A stretch of DNA of 52,573 nucleotides from Paenibacillus bovis (lineage in GTDB: Bacteria > Bacillota > Bacilli > Bacillales > Bacillaceae_C): positions 1 through 52,573 of the forward strand of contig VEFU01000031.1 of the NCBI GenBank assembly GCA_007679095.1, in the 5' to 3' direction. How positions within the stretch are numbered: the stretch's first letter is position 1; every line of letters starts with the position of its first letter. Under the pieces are notes generated by a model. That model searched no databases. It was given only the letters and a program-made list of their open reading frames with translations, and was not told the origin of the DNA. The translations under genes were made by a program, and so were the position numbers. Shown one piece after another: positions 8,663 to 17,322 of the stretch.

Positions 8663-9868
8663 ATGATTTCATATCAAGATATTGTAAAAGCAGCTGAATT
8701 GATGAGTGGTATCGTACATAAAACACCATTAGATTATTCAAGAACATTTAGTGAGTTTTCTCAAAATGAAGTATATTTAAAACTAGAAAATTTACAGAAG
8801 ACAGGTTCCTTTAAAGTTCGTGGTTCCTACAATAAAATGATGTCCTTAAAAAAGGAAGATTTAATAAAAGGTGTAGTAGCAGCGTCTGCAGGAAATCACG
8901 CACAAGGTGTGGCATACGCAAGTTCGAAGCTTAATATTTCCTCCACAATTATCATGCCGAACGGTGCTCCTTTAAGTAAGATTCAGGCTACAAAAGATTA
9001 TGGTGCAAAAGTTTTATTACAGGGTAATGGCTTTAATGAGGCTTTAGATTATGCTTTGGAATTAAGAGAACAAACAGGAGCTGCTTTCGTACACGCCTTT
9101 GATGATGAAGCTATTATTACTGGTCAGGGAACGGTCGGAATAGAGATAATGGATCAATTATCTGATGTAGATGCGATTGTATGTCCTATTGGTGGTGGTG
9201 GTTTAATAGCTGGGATTGCCATTGCTGTGAAAGAGAAAAATCCCTCCATTAAGATCTATGGCGTGGAGGCAAAGGCATGCCCAAGTATGGCGCAGTCGCT
9301 TCAGGAAGGGAAAATAACTACTGTAGTTGCAGATCCAACAATGGCAGATGGGATTGCAGTGCAAAGACCAGGGCAACATACATTTGAAATAGTTTCTAAA
9401 TATGTAGACGATATAATAACAGTCGATGAAATGGAAATAGCACAAACAATGTTAATGCTACTGGAAAGAAATAAGTTGTTAGTAGAAGGTTCTGGAGCTG
9501 TTTCCTTGGCCGCTCTAGTACAAAAAAGAATCCCGCTGAAAAACAAGAAAGTTGTGCCGATCATTAGCGGTGGGAATGTAGATGTGAGCTTTATTTCCAG
9601 AATTATTGAACGTGGCATGGTAGAATCTGGACGATTTATGCGTTTCCGCACCATCTTAAAAGACAAACCTGGAAATTTAGAAAAGATATTAGAAGTGATT
9701 TCAGAACTAAATGGTAATATATTAGATATATCTTTAAGTCACATCGGTGATAAAATATATCCAAACTACGCCCAATTATCAATTTCCATCGAAACAAAAA
9801 ATCAAGAACATAAAGATGAAATTTATGCTGTATTAAAAACAAAAGGATATGAAACGGAAATGGAGTAA
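8663..9868 (+). CDS. ilvA: Threonine ammonia-lyase (threonine deaminase)
   Basis: 401-residue fold-type II PLP enzyme that deaminates threonine to 2-oxobutyrate, the entry to isoleucine synthesis. The PLP lysine lies in TGSFKVRGSYNK (about residue 51), the Asn and SAGNHAQG motif follow at about 75-82, and the phosphate cradle is PIGGGGL (about 175). A single C-terminal ACT domain (FRTILKDKPGNLEKILEVISELNGNI onward) suggests amino-acid regulation. The length and single ACT domain fit the short IlvA/TdcB class of Firmicutes, so a catabolic role is also possible. Ribosome-binding site AGGAGAG. It is monocistronic, ending in a hairpin. Confidence 0.92.
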   Translation: MISYQDIVKAAELMSGIVHKTPLDYSRTFSEFSQNEVYLKLENLQKTGSFKVRGSYNKMMSLKKEDLIKGVVAASAGNHAQGVAYASSKLNISSTIIMPNGAPLSKIQATKDYGAKVLLQGNGFNEALDYALELREQTGAAFVHAFDDEAIITGQGTVGIEIMDQLSDVDAIVCPIGGGGLIAGIAIAVKEKNPSIKIYGVEAKACPSMAQSLQEGKITTVVADPTMADGIAVQRPGQHTFEIVSKYVDDIITVDEMEIAQTMLMLLERNKLLVEGSGAVSLAALVQKRIPLKNKKVVPIISGGNVDVSFISRIIERGMVESGRFMRFRTILKDKPGNLEKILEVISELNGNILDISLSHIGDKIYPNYAQLSISIETKNQEHKDEIYAVLKTKGYETEME

Positions 9869-9900
9869 CAGCTGCTAAAAAAGCAGCTGTTTCTTTATTT
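9869..9900 (+). terminator. Terminator between ilvA and the anti-sigma gene
   Basis: CAGCTGC/GCAGCTG stem (9869-9889) followed by TTTCTTTATTTTT, directly after the ilvA stop. It overlaps the end of the convergent anti-sigma gene. Confidence 0.85.
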
Positions 9901-10866
9901 TTCGATTAACTCTTTTAATATGAAGGCAAATTCATCATTTACTTTATGTCGTGATATAAATTGAATATTAGGGTAATAGATTGTTTCCATAAACACACCA
10001 TTTTGATTATAGATACGAATCAACACAGAGTTGCTTAGCTTGTTGCCTGCAGAACCATTATAAGCTGGTGAGGATTGCCCTCCCCCTTCATCTGAGGTAA
10101 TACTCTCTTCCTTCTCTACTACTTCATTGTCGCTCGGTTCAAATAAAGTCTCAAAATATTCATTACTAGCATTTTCTAATACGGAATAATATTGATAAAA
10201 TTCGGAGATAGAGCCTCGACTCGTAATTTCATTTTGTACAGCAAGTTTTCCATCTTCCAAGTACGCGAGAAACTCAATTTTTGCAACATCATCTGCTGAA
10301 TGTATCCCGTATAGTTCAAGATACGTTCTGACATCTTCATCCTGATTATTCAAATAGCTATCATAATTTAAAAATGCAAAAAGCTTATATTGGTCATTTA
10401 TTTTTACTGCAACAACTGCCTCACTTCCTGCGGGTAAATATTGATATACATCTTTACCTACTAAATTGGAATCAACGGAAGTGCTAATTGTAGTTATCTT
10501 ATTACCGATATCTTTTGCATGAATATCATTGGGCAAAGTAAAATTATCCTTTTCCGAATCATGCAACATAGAATAATGTTTATCTCCTATTTGGAATTGA
10601 TTTGTAATATGTGCGATATGATCTTCCGTATTTCCATGATTAGTATCAAGTGCTAATTGACTGGAATCATTATTATATAGTAGTTTGAATAGTGAAAAGC
10701 CACCAGCTATTATAATTAACATCGATGTAATCAAAAGTAGCTTCCTCATAAAGATTGGTTGTTTTTTTAGTTGAGAATGATTGATTATGTTACCCAACAT
10801 TTTTTGTTTCGCCAATTCATCAGGCTGTATATTTTCAAAAGCATTTTTAATTTCATCTTTTCTCAC
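9895..10866 (-). CDS. Probable membrane anti-sigma factor
   Basis: 323 residues: a cytoplasmic N-terminus of about 40 residues, one transmembrane segment (about 42-63, KLLLITSMLIIIAGGFSLF), and a large outside domain. That is the standard plan of an ECF anti-sigma factor. No zinc (HxxxCxxC) motif is seen. The GTG start overlaps the stop of the ECF sigma gene in GTGA, a tight coupling that strongly supports a sigma/anti-sigma pair. The outside domain holds an acidic, Ser/Gly-rich linker (EKEESITSDEGGGQSS) near residue 265. It may sense an envelope signal; no domain family is recognised. Confidence 0.75.
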   Translation of the reverse strand: MRKDEIKNAFENIQPDELAKQKMLGNIINHSQLKKQPIFMRKLLLITSMLIIIAGGFSLFKLLYNNDSSQLALDTNHGNTEDHIAHITNQFQIGDKHYSMLHDSEKDNFTLPNDIHAKDIGNKITTISTSVDSNLVGKDVYQYLPAGSEAVVAVKINDQYKLFAFLNYDSYLNNQDEDVRTYLELYGIHSADDVAKIEFLAYLEDGKLAVQNEITSRGSISEFYQYYSVLENASNEYFETLFEPSDNEVVEKEESITSDEGGGQSSPAYNGSAGNKLSNSVLIRIYNQNGVFMETIYYPNIQFISRHKVNDEFAFILKELIEK

Positions 10867-11354
10867 TCGAAATCACCTTCCATTTGGATTTTAAGGAGCT
10901 TTCTCGCGGTAGATAAATAACCTCTAATAGTAGATTCGTTTTTCTTTAGTATTTCTGCTATTTCTACAGAAGAATACCCTTCATAATAGTACATATATAC
11001 AACAGTTTTATATTTATTAGGTAGATCCATTACCAGCTTTAGTGTTTCGTCTATGATTGGACCATCCTTTTCTGTCACATCAGCTACCTTTTCTAGACTT
11101 AAGACCTTTCTCCATCTATTTCGAAAAAAATCTTTACACACATTGGTAGCTGTTCTAATTAACCATGCTTTTTCATGTTCTTCGCTTTGAAATAAGGTAT
11201 TATCTCGCATCAGTCTAATGAATGTATTTTGAACCATATCCTCTGTATCATGCTGATTTCTCATATACATTAAGCAAACACGATATACGGTATTTACATG
11301 GCGAAAATAAATTTGTGACAGTTCTTCATCCGTACGCAATAAAGAACTTTTCAC
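10863..11354 (-). CDS. ECF-type RNA polymerase sigma factor
   Basis: 163 residues. Region 2 covers about 10-80, with QHDTEDMVQNTFIRLMR and WLIRTATNVCKDFFRNRWRK for -10 recognition. Region 4 covers about 100-158, with LPNKYKTVVYMYYYEGYSSVEIAEILKKNESTIRGYLSTARKLLK as the -35-binding helix-turn-helix. The start is GTG, with GGGGGAGGG 5 nt upstream. It is followed by a coupled membrane anti-sigma gene. A candidate ECF promoter lies just upstream, suggesting autoregulation. The specific ECF group is not recognised. Confidence 0.92.
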   Translation of the reverse strand: MKSSLLRTDEELSQIYFRHVNTVYRVCLMYMRNQHDTEDMVQNTFIRLMRDNTLFQSEEHEKAWLIRTATNVCKDFFRNRWRKVLSLEKVADVTEKDGPIIDETLKLVMDLPNKYKTVVYMYYYEGYSSVEIAEILKKNESTIRGYLSTARKLLKIQMEGDFE

Positions 11355-11382
11355 AATCCCTCCCCCTTTCCTTCACTAATAA

Positions 11383-11409
11383 TACGAATGATAAGACTAA
11401 AACGTTGAA
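11383..11409 (-). promoter_or_regulatory. Candidate ECF autoregulatory promoter
   Basis: On the minus strand TTCAAC (11409-11404) and CGTA (11386-11383) are separated by 17 nt. This resembles ECF promoters of the GAAAC/CGTA type and lies about 30 nt before the sigma gene start. Confidence 0.4.
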
Positions 11410-11415
11410 AGTATG

Positions 11416-11455
11416 TTAAAAAGAACCGAATTAAATTTAAATTCGGTTCTTTTTA
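11416..11455 (-). terminator. Terminator of the TauE gene (bidirectional)
   Basis: AAGAACCGAAT (11421-11431) pairs with ATTCGGTTCTT (11441-11451). T-runs on both sides allow termination in both directions. On the minus strand it follows the TauE-family gene. Confidence 0.8.
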
Positions 11456-11464
11456 ATATAGTTA

Positions 11465-12214
11465 CTATAGTACTAACAAACAAGCAGCTGCTATAGGAGT
11501 AGCAATCATACCTGTTTTTAAGAGTTTTTGAGGTGCACGTTTAGTAAATTTTGCTCCTATATACGACCCTGTCATCGTTCCAATTAATACGGTAAATAAT
11601 AATTGAAAATCTAAGCTGCCAGCCCAAAAGTACCCTGCTCCTCCAGCAGCTGCTATTGGCAAGATAATAAGCATCGATGTTCCTGCTGCCATTCGCATTG
11701 GAAGTCCAAGCAACAACATTAATCCTACTTGAATGAATGGTGTTGAACCAATCCCAAATGTTCCGGATAGGAATCCTGTTACAATTCCGATTAATACAGA
11801 AAGTATCCAATAACGCGTTGTTTTATTGTCTAGTTGTACATATTGATCGGAAGCTAAAACTAACCGCAAAAATAAAGCGACACTAGATAAGACGAGCATT
11901 CCAGCTGTGAACCATCCAATAATTGATTCTGGAATTGCAAATGCAACTCTAGTCCCAAAATAAGCTGCTATTGCTCCTGTAAGTCCAATAATAATTCCAC
12001 TTTTTATATCGGTATTTCTTTCACGGATTTGGCTTACTGTACCAGATAATGTAGTAAACATCATTGCTGCTAGTGCTGTACCCATTGCAATATGGATCGG
12101 ATAATCAAATATGACTGTTAAAATAGCAATCATAAAACCGGAACCACCTGCTCCGATAAAACCAAGTAGCATTCCGGTAATAAACATCATTAAAATTAAT
12201 TCCATTATTTCCAA
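11465..12214 (-). CDS. TauE/SafE family sulfite/anion exporter
   Basis: About 250 residues with roughly eight hydrophobic segments and two related glycine-rich halves: GMLLGFIGAGGSGFMIAIL near the start and GIVTGFLSGTFGIGSTPFIQVGLML in the middle. This is the TauE/SafE (DUF81) signature of exporters of sulfite, sulfonate or related organic anions. GAGGAG is best spaced (9 nt) to a TTG at 12214; an ATG at 12223 touches it, and another ATG lies at 12205, so the exact start is unsure. It is divergent from a LysR gene that probably controls it. Confidence 0.85.
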   Translation of the reverse strand: MEIMELILMMFITGMLLGFIGAGGSGFMIAILTVIFDYPIHIAMGTALAAMMFTTLSGTVSQIRERNTDIKSGIIIGLTGAIAAYFGTRVAFAIPESIIGWFTAGMLVLSSVALFLRLVLASDQYVQLDNKTTRYWILSVLIGIVTGFLSGTFGIGSTPFIQVGLMLLLGLPMRMAAGTSMLIILPIAAAGGAGYFWAGSLDFQLLFTVLIGTMTGSYIGAKFTKRAPQKLLKTGMIATPIAAACLLVL

Positions 12215-12256
12215 TCTATCCATCTCCTCAAAAACAGCTTCTATATATCTATTTTT

Positions 12257-12322
12257 ATATTAATTTGAATTTATCATATTGTCTAATGTATTATTTATAT
12301 AGGATTAATGCATTTTATGCAT
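12257..12322. promoter_or_regulatory. TauE/LysR divergent control region
   Basis: For the minus-strand gene, TAGACA (12285-12280), 17 nt and TAATAT (12262-12257) form a plausible sigma-A promoter. ATGCAT-TTT-ATGCAT (12308-12322), just before the LysR gene, is a symmetric candidate operator. Confidence 0.4.
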
Positions 12323-12342
12323 GAAAGGGAGCTGGTTAGAAA

Positions 12343-13230
12343 ATGGAATGGCAGCAATTGGAATATTTTCATACAGTTGCAAAGGTTCAACATTTCACAA
12401 ATGCAGCTGAAATACTGTCTATATCACAACCTGCATTAAGTCGATCTATTGCAAATTTAGAAGCTGAACTCGGGGTCCCATTGTTTGACCGTGAAGGACG
12501 AACAGTTCGCTTAAATCGCTATGGCGAACGATTTAAAACACGTGTCAGCCGTGCATTGAAGGAAATTTCCGATGGTAAAGAAGAACTCAGTAACTTACTA
12601 CATCCCGATTATGGAGTTGTGGCATTTTCTTTTCTTAAATCTTTAGGTATTTTTGCTGTCCCTACTTTATTGAATCAATTTTTACAAGAAGCACCACATA
12701 TTCGTTTTCAATTATACCAACAGGCAACTAATGTTATGCTAGATCAATTAGAACAAGGAGAAGTTGATTTTGTACTGTCATCCATGACAGAAACGAGGAA
12801 ATCGGTAGAATGGAAATATTTATGGGAAGAAGAAATTTTCGCATACGCCCCGATGCATCACCCTTTAGCAAATAAAGGAGAAATACATATTCATGAATTG
12901 GAGAATGAGGCTTTCATAGCAATTAAACAAGGATATGGGTTGCGGACAATTGCAGATGAGTTATTTAACCAAGCACAAATTACACCAAATATATTATTCG
13001 AAGCAGATGAAGTTGTAACAGTACTTGGTTTCGTTACTGCCGGTTTAGGAATTTCGCTGTTACCAGATATCACTAAACTTGATTATAGTAATGTAGTCCG
13101 GCTCCGAATTAAAGACTCGGGGAGCCGGAGAAAAATTGGATTAGCATGGAAATCAAATGGATATTTATCACCAGCAGCAGAACGTTTTCGTGATTTCCTT
13201 TATAAACGCTACGCGGACAATATGGAATAA
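12343..13230 (+). CDS. LysR family transcriptional regulator
   Basis: 295 residues. The N-terminal winged helix-turn-helix (1-60) reads LEYFHTVAKVQHFTNAAEILSISQPALSRSIANLEAELGVPLFDREGR, a textbook LysR DNA-binding domain. Residues about 88-290 form the periplasmic-binding-like effector domain, ending in the usual GLGISLLPD. It is divergent from the TauE exporter and convergent, 6 nt apart, with an esterase gene. LysR regulators usually control the divergent neighbour, so the TauE gene is the likely target. ATGCAT motifs near both the TauE/LysR and esterase promoters suggest the esterase could be a second target. Confidence 0.92.
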   Translation: MEWQQLEYFHTVAKVQHFTNAAEILSISQPALSRSIANLEAELGVPLFDREGRTVRLNRYGERFKTRVSRALKEISDGKEELSNLLHPDYGVVAFSFLKSLGIFAVPTLLNQFLQEAPHIRFQLYQQATNVMLDQLEQGEVDFVLSSMTETRKSVEWKYLWEEEIFAYAPMHHPLANKGEIHIHELENEAFIAIKQGYGLRTIADELFNQAQITPNILFEADEVVTVLGFVTAGLGISLLPDITKLDYSNVVRLRIKDSGSRRKIGLAWKSNGYLSPAAERFRDFLYKRYADNME

Positions 13231-13236
13231 ATGGAT

Positions 13237-13989
13237 TTAGCTTTTCTTCCCTTTAACTTGCTGAAATACCCAATCAATTAGCTCTGGATTGTTATAAGCA
13301 GGTACCCAGGAACCATGATTATACCCTTTATCTGCCGAATACTCGGTATAAATTGGATTTCCACCTGCTTCCCTAATGCTATTAATAATATTGCGAGAAT
13401 AAGAAACAGGAATTATTCCATCATCTTCTGCATGGAAATTCCAGAGCGGTTTATCAACTAGTAATTCAGCTTTTTCAGGATCGCCACCACCAGCTATAGG
13501 AACCATAGCAGCAAATAAGTCAGGATATGCCATATTTAAATTATATGTCCCAAATCCACCTTGAGATAATCCTGTTACATATAAACGATTATTATCAATA
13601 TTGTACTCTTCCACTACATTCATTAGTATCTCATGTGCCATTTTCAAGTCATCGCTCATCTCAAATGCTCGGCGCAGATTAATTTCTGTTGGTTTTTCCG
13701 GATCACGAGTTAATCCAAAGCCACCATCCGCTTCGTCACGTGATTGTGGAGCTAAAACAAACGCTGGATTTTTCTTTTGGTTCTCAGAGGTTGTCCATAC
13801 TAATGCACCATCATTTATAAGAATGTGCCTTTCATTATCGGTTCCTCGTTCCCCTCCACCATGCAAAAACAATACGAGTGGGTAAGATTCTTGTTCGTTA
13901 TAATTTTCTGGTATAAAAAGCCGATAAGGCATCGTTTTATATGTAAGACGTACAAATTTTGAAGCGAGTAATTCTCTATTATATTCCAT
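13237..13989 (-). CDS. Alpha/beta hydrolase (predicted esterase/peptidase)
   Basis: About 250 residues of the alpha/beta-hydrolase fold, closest to the PHB-depolymerase/prolyl-oligopeptidase-like esterases. The oxyanion region is LFLHGGGERG (about 44-53). The nucleophile serine lies in G-L-S-Q-G-G (about 141), the acid is probably in HAEDDGIIP, and the catalytic His is in YNHGSW near residue 230. No signal peptide is seen. Several ATG/GTG codons cluster at the start; the ATG at 13989 has the best spacing to AAAGGG. The substrate is unknown. A sigma-A-like promoter with nearby ATGCAT motifs lies upstream. Confidence 0.82.
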   Translation of the reverse strand: MEYNRELLASKFVRLTYKTMPYRLFIPENYNEQESYPLVLFLHGGGERGTDNERHILINDGALVWTTSENQKKNPAFVLAPQSRDEADGGFGLTRDPEKPTEINLRRAFEMSDDLKMAHEILMNVVEEYNIDNNRLYVTGLSQGGFGTYNLNMAYPDLFAAMVPIAGGGDPEKAELLVDKPLWNFHAEDDGIIPVSYSRNIINSIREAGGNPIYTEYSADKGYNHGSWVPAYNNPELIDWVFQQVKGKKS

Positions 13990-14035
13990 TGCATTCATCA
14001 CCCTTTTTCATTTTTCAGAATTCAAATCTAAGTTT

Positions 14036-14092
14036 ATCATAATTTATTAAAATCATTGCGTCCAATGCATAAATGGAATAAAAATAATGCAT
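14036..14092 (-). promoter_or_regulatory. Promoter and ATGCAT motifs of the esterase gene
   Basis: TTGGAC (14065-14060), an 18-nt spacer and TATGAT (14041-14036) form a promoter on the minus strand. Two ATGCAT motifs (14065-14070 and 14087-14092) lie at and upstream of the -35, a position suitable for an activator. Confidence 0.4.
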
Positions 14093-14151
14093 ATAAGGTA
14101 TTAATACAATAAAAAATTACCTGTTCCAATTAAATGAAACAGGTAATGTAC

Positions 14152-15093
14152 TTATTTTATTATTTTCAAAGGTATTATTAATTCATTTATTCTCGAACCA
14201 TCTTTCGCACTTTCTTCATATAATACAACTAATCCTGTTTCATAAGCTACACCATTGACATCTATCGTAATTTCAAATTCTCCCCATTCTGGGGCACCCT
14301 TAGTTGCAGTCGTGAATCCTTCATCTAATATAAAGTGACCATCTTCAAATTCGTACATGATAACCCCTTCAAAAACTCGTGCTAACCCCCTTATTACAAT
14401 CTTATCTTTTACTTCTGTGTGTGGTGCAGGTTCAAAAATACGGAATGCAATATTTTGCACCACTATCGTCCGCGGGTCTTTATCTTTTATCCACTGATAA
14501 TTATCTGGATCACCTGCTACCAATGGCTCCGCTGTAAATAAATGTCCAATAATAGATTCTACTATTTGCCCTTCAACTAGAATTTGTGTCTGCTCAAATC
14601 CAAATTGTTCCATGATCATCACAATCTGTTCAGCAAACATTAATTCCCCTGTAGAGCCCAGGTTGCTTTTAGTGATCTCTTCTGAAAAGCTAACATATGC
14701 AACACCGTCTTTATTTTCAACATATTCTATCATAACATCAGGATGAATTAATCCGTGCAATTCATCATGACTTGGCCCTTTAATCCAAGCTTCTAGTGCT
14801 GATTTAGCTATGTTAAGTGGATTATTATCTTCCACAGTTATATTTGCTTTGACGCGATACGTATCCATTAAGTCATTGTCAGAAAAGTAAAGAATAACTT
14901 CTTTTTCAATAGTGGGATTTGTTGTTCCAGGTGTTGGTGATAAGTCTGATTCATCTAATTCATCTTCTGTTTTGTTATCACTGTTCTTATCTATTTGCTC
15001 AGGTGGATTCGTATTTACACTTTTTTGTGCACATGCTACTAATGTGAAGAAAAATACAAGTACGATAACGATCCATTTGCAAATCGTCTTCAT
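14152..15093 (-). CDS. GerMN-domain lipoprotein with Gmad2 domain
   Basis: 313 residues beginning MKTICKW at 15093, with GGGGGTG 7 nt upstream. The signal peptide ends in lipobox L-V-A-C (Cys about residue 22), followed by an acidic Ser/Thr/Pro linker. A GerMN domain (about 65-190) has VILYFSDNDLMDTYRV and the ending EQTQILVEGQIVESI. A Gmad2 immunoglobulin-like domain (about 215-312) contains FRIFEPAPHTEVKDKIVIRGLARVFEGV and GEFEITID. GerM proteins act in sporulation and germination, but stand-alone GerMN-Gmad2 lipoproteins also occur outside that process. It lies 95 nt after a sensor kinase gene on the same strand and may be part of that unit. Confidence 0.87.
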   Translation of the reverse strand: MKTICKWIVIVLVFFFTLVACAQKSVNTNPPEQIDKNSDNKTEDELDESDLSPTPGTTNPTIEKEVILYFSDNDLMDTYRVKANITVEDNNPLNIAKSALEAWIKGPSHDELHGLIHPDVMIEYVENKDGVAYVSFSEEITKSNLGSTGELMFAEQIVMIMEQFGFEQTQILVEGQIVESIIGHLFTAEPLVAGDPDNYQWIKDKDPRTIVVQNIAFRIFEPAPHTEVKDKIVIRGLARVFEGVIMYEFEDGHFILDEGFTTATKGAPEWGEFEITIDVNGVAYETGLVVLYEESAKDGSRINELIIPLKIIK

Positions 15094-15187
15094 TTTCTTA
15101 CACCCCCTATATGATGATTTAGTTCTCACCATAATGTATAACTTGTTTGTATCACTACAGTTGATGAATTGTAACAATTTTGTTACC

Positions 15188-16540
15188 TCATAATATTATT
15201 CTTATACATGTTCCTTGTTCCAGCTCAGATTCAATTTCTATCCTGCCTTGATGACTGTCAACCATTTGTTTAACTATGGACAAGCCAAGTCCACTACCTT
15301 CTTGATTCCACTCAGTTGCATCATTCACGCGAAAAAATGGTTCAAATATATGGTTTATATCTGCATCGGATATTCCTATCCCTTGATCACATATGGAAAT
15401 TATGCAGTTTTCACTCCATTTTTTAACACTGATTGATACAATGCTGCCGTTCGGTGAATATTGGATGCCATTTGCAACAAGATTATCTAGAGCGTGCAAA
15501 AATAACGATCTATCAACATATATTGAGATATCTTCCATCTCAAATTGGAGGTAAATTTGTTTTGATTGAGACAAATATTGAAATGTTGTATGAAGATGAC
15601 TTTTAATATCATGGGTGGTTCTTTTTTCTTTCTGTATAAATTGGTCCTCTATCTTGGTTATTTGTAATAGTTGCTCGACCATGCGTTTCATTTTCTTTAC
15701 CTGTATCATTAGATCATGTATGAATTCATGAAAAGATTCATCGTTGTCTCGAACATAAGGTAAATTTTCTAATATTAAATACATTGTTGTTAAAGGTGTT
15801 TTTAATTCATGAGAAGAAGTACTTAAAAAGCGTCGCTGTCTAGCATCATAAATATTAAGTTGCTCAACCATGCTTTGCATTGCTTTAATAAGTTCTTTTA
15901 TTTCATCATTGTGAGGATAATTTAAGTAAAAGTTCCGCCTATATGGTGTGATGGTTTTTAATCGAAGTATTATTTGACGAATGGGCAATGTAAACCATCT
16001 TGAGACAAAATAAGCGATGACAAAAAACACTAAAATGACACTAAGTAATGTGATAATTAACCATTTTTGAAAGGATTTTATCTCTTCGTATAATTCGTTT
16101 GCATCATGTATTATTAATAAATAACCATCCTTATTTTCTGACAGTGGAATCATCGTATATTGCACATATCCGTAAGGCGCTGTTTTGATAAAAATAGATG
16201 CAGGAAAACTATTCTTATCTAAAATAGCCAAGTTTAGTTTTGCGTCTTTCTGTAATTGCTGAAAACTATCTGCAAAAATTTTTTTAGTCTCATCCAGAAT
16301 AATTAAACTACTATTTAATTGTTTGCTATATGATTTTAAGTAACCCATCGTACGTAGAGGTGAATCTGGATAAGTGTCTGCTAATCTTTCATTAATTGAT
16401 AAGGCTTTTGCAATTGCTACCTCCGTGTACCCCGCCTGAAGTTGTTTCTCATAAGTAATTGTAACGATAAAGTACAAGATAATTTCTACAGATAAAAATA
16501 TAGAGGTACATATAATCCACAGACGAAGGTGGATCCTCAT
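15188..16540 (-). CDS. Two-component sensor histidine kinase
   Basis: 450 residues. TM1 (about 8-30) and TM2 (about 160-180) enclose a 130-residue outside sensor domain, followed by a HAMP linker (about 180-232). HisKA has the phosphoacceptor in FLSTSSHELKTPLTTMYL (His about 246). HATPase_c has the N box LDNLVANGIQYSP, G1 CDQGIGIS and G2 GSGLGLSIV. Its ATG overlaps the response-regulator stop in ATGA. The sensed signal is not known. The downstream GerMN lipoprotein is the only other gene on the same strand and may be its target or partner. Confidence 0.95.
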   Translation of the reverse strand: MRIHLRLWIICTSIFLSVEIILYFIVTITYEKQLQAGYTEVAIAKALSINERLADTYPDSPLRTMGYLKSYSKQLNSSLIILDETKKIFADSFQQLQKDAKLNLAILDKNSFPASIFIKTAPYGYVQYTMIPLSENKDGYLLIIHDANELYEEIKSFQKWLIITLLSVILVFFVIAYFVSRWFTLPIRQIILRLKTITPYRRNFYLNYPHNDEIKELIKAMQSMVEQLNIYDARQRRFLSTSSHELKTPLTTMYLILENLPYVRDNDESFHEFIHDLMIQVKKMKRMVEQLLQITKIEDQFIQKEKRTTHDIKSHLHTTFQYLSQSKQIYLQFEMEDISIYVDRSLFLHALDNLVANGIQYSPNGSIVSISVKKWSENCIISICDQGIGISDADINHIFEPFFRVNDATEWNQEGSGLGLSIVKQMVDSHQGRIEIESELEQGTCIRIIL

Positions 16541-17220
16541 ACTGTTTCTCCAAAACGGTACCCCATGCCTCTGACTGCATAAAAATATTTCATTCCAGAT
16601 AAATTTAATATCTTTTTTCGTAAACGACTTATTGTAACATCAACCGTTCGTTCACTAAACTCCAACGATCCACCCCACACTTGTTCATATATGAACTCTC
16701 GTAAATACACATTATTGGGTCTTTGTAAAAATATCTCCATTAACTTATATTCATTTGCAGTGAGATGGATCATACGTTCACCAAATAAAAGCAATAGTTT
16801 CTCTCTATCTAATATCAAACCTTCATAATATATTTGTGATGATAATTTGTTCTCATCTTTAAATTGATTTCTTCTTGATACTGCATGAATTCTGGCTAAC
16901 AATTCTCGTTGATCAAATGGCTTCACAATATAGTCATCCGCACCAAACTCTAATCCGAGAATTTTATCAATAATTTCACCTTTTGCAGTTATCATAATAA
17001 TTGGCACATTTGAGACTGCTCGTATTTGCTTACATAATTGTAATCCATCTTTTTTAGGCAAAGTCCAATCTATTAAAATTAAATCATATGATTTTTTTTG
17101 GAAGGAGTTCCACCCTGCCTCTCCATCATACTCAATGTCAACTAAATATCCTTCTCGCTCTAAGAAGAATGCTATATTTTTAGCTAATATTTTTTCATCT
17201 TCAATTAATAATACATGCAT
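16537..17220 (-). CDS. OmpR/PhoB family response regulator
   Basis: 227 residues beginning MHVLLIEDE. The receiver domain (1-115) has the acidic pair ED (8-9), the phosphoacceptor in DLILIDWTLPKKDG (Asp about 51), and the conserved Thr/Lys positions (MITAKG, IVKPFD). The C-terminal winged helix (about 130-225) contains LTANEYKLMEIFLQRPNNVYLRE and ERTVDVTISRLRKKI. A longer frame to 17283 would run almost to the terminator of the upstream tet-like gene, so the start at 17220 is preferred, with AAGGAAG upstream. First gene of a pair coupled to the kinase by ATGA. Confidence 0.94.
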   Translation of the reverse strand: MHVLLIEDEKILAKNIAFFLEREGYLVDIEYDGEAGWNSFQKKSYDLILIDWTLPKKDGLQLCKQIRAVSNVPIIMITAKGEIIDKILGLEFGADDYIVKPFDQRELLARIHAVSRRNQFKDENKLSSQIYYEGLILDREKLLLLFGERMIHLTANEYKLMEIFLQRPNNVYLREFIYEQVWGGSLEFSERTVDVTISRLRKKILNLSGMKYFYAVRGMGYRFGETV

Positions 17221-17283
17221 CCCTAGCCACTTCCTTCTAGCAAGATTAATACAGTTTATGGGTAGATGCATTTGTGTATACAT

Positions 17284-17322
17284 GAAAAAAAGTAGCCTTC
17301 ACATATCGTGAAGGCTACTTTT
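17284..17322 (-). terminator. Terminator of the tet-like gene
   Basis: A 15-bp perfect stem, AAAAGTAGCCTTCAC (17288-17302) with GTGAAGGCTACTTTT (17308-17322), is followed on the minus strand by a T-run. The stop codon of the tet-like gene lies inside the stem. Confidence 0.92.
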
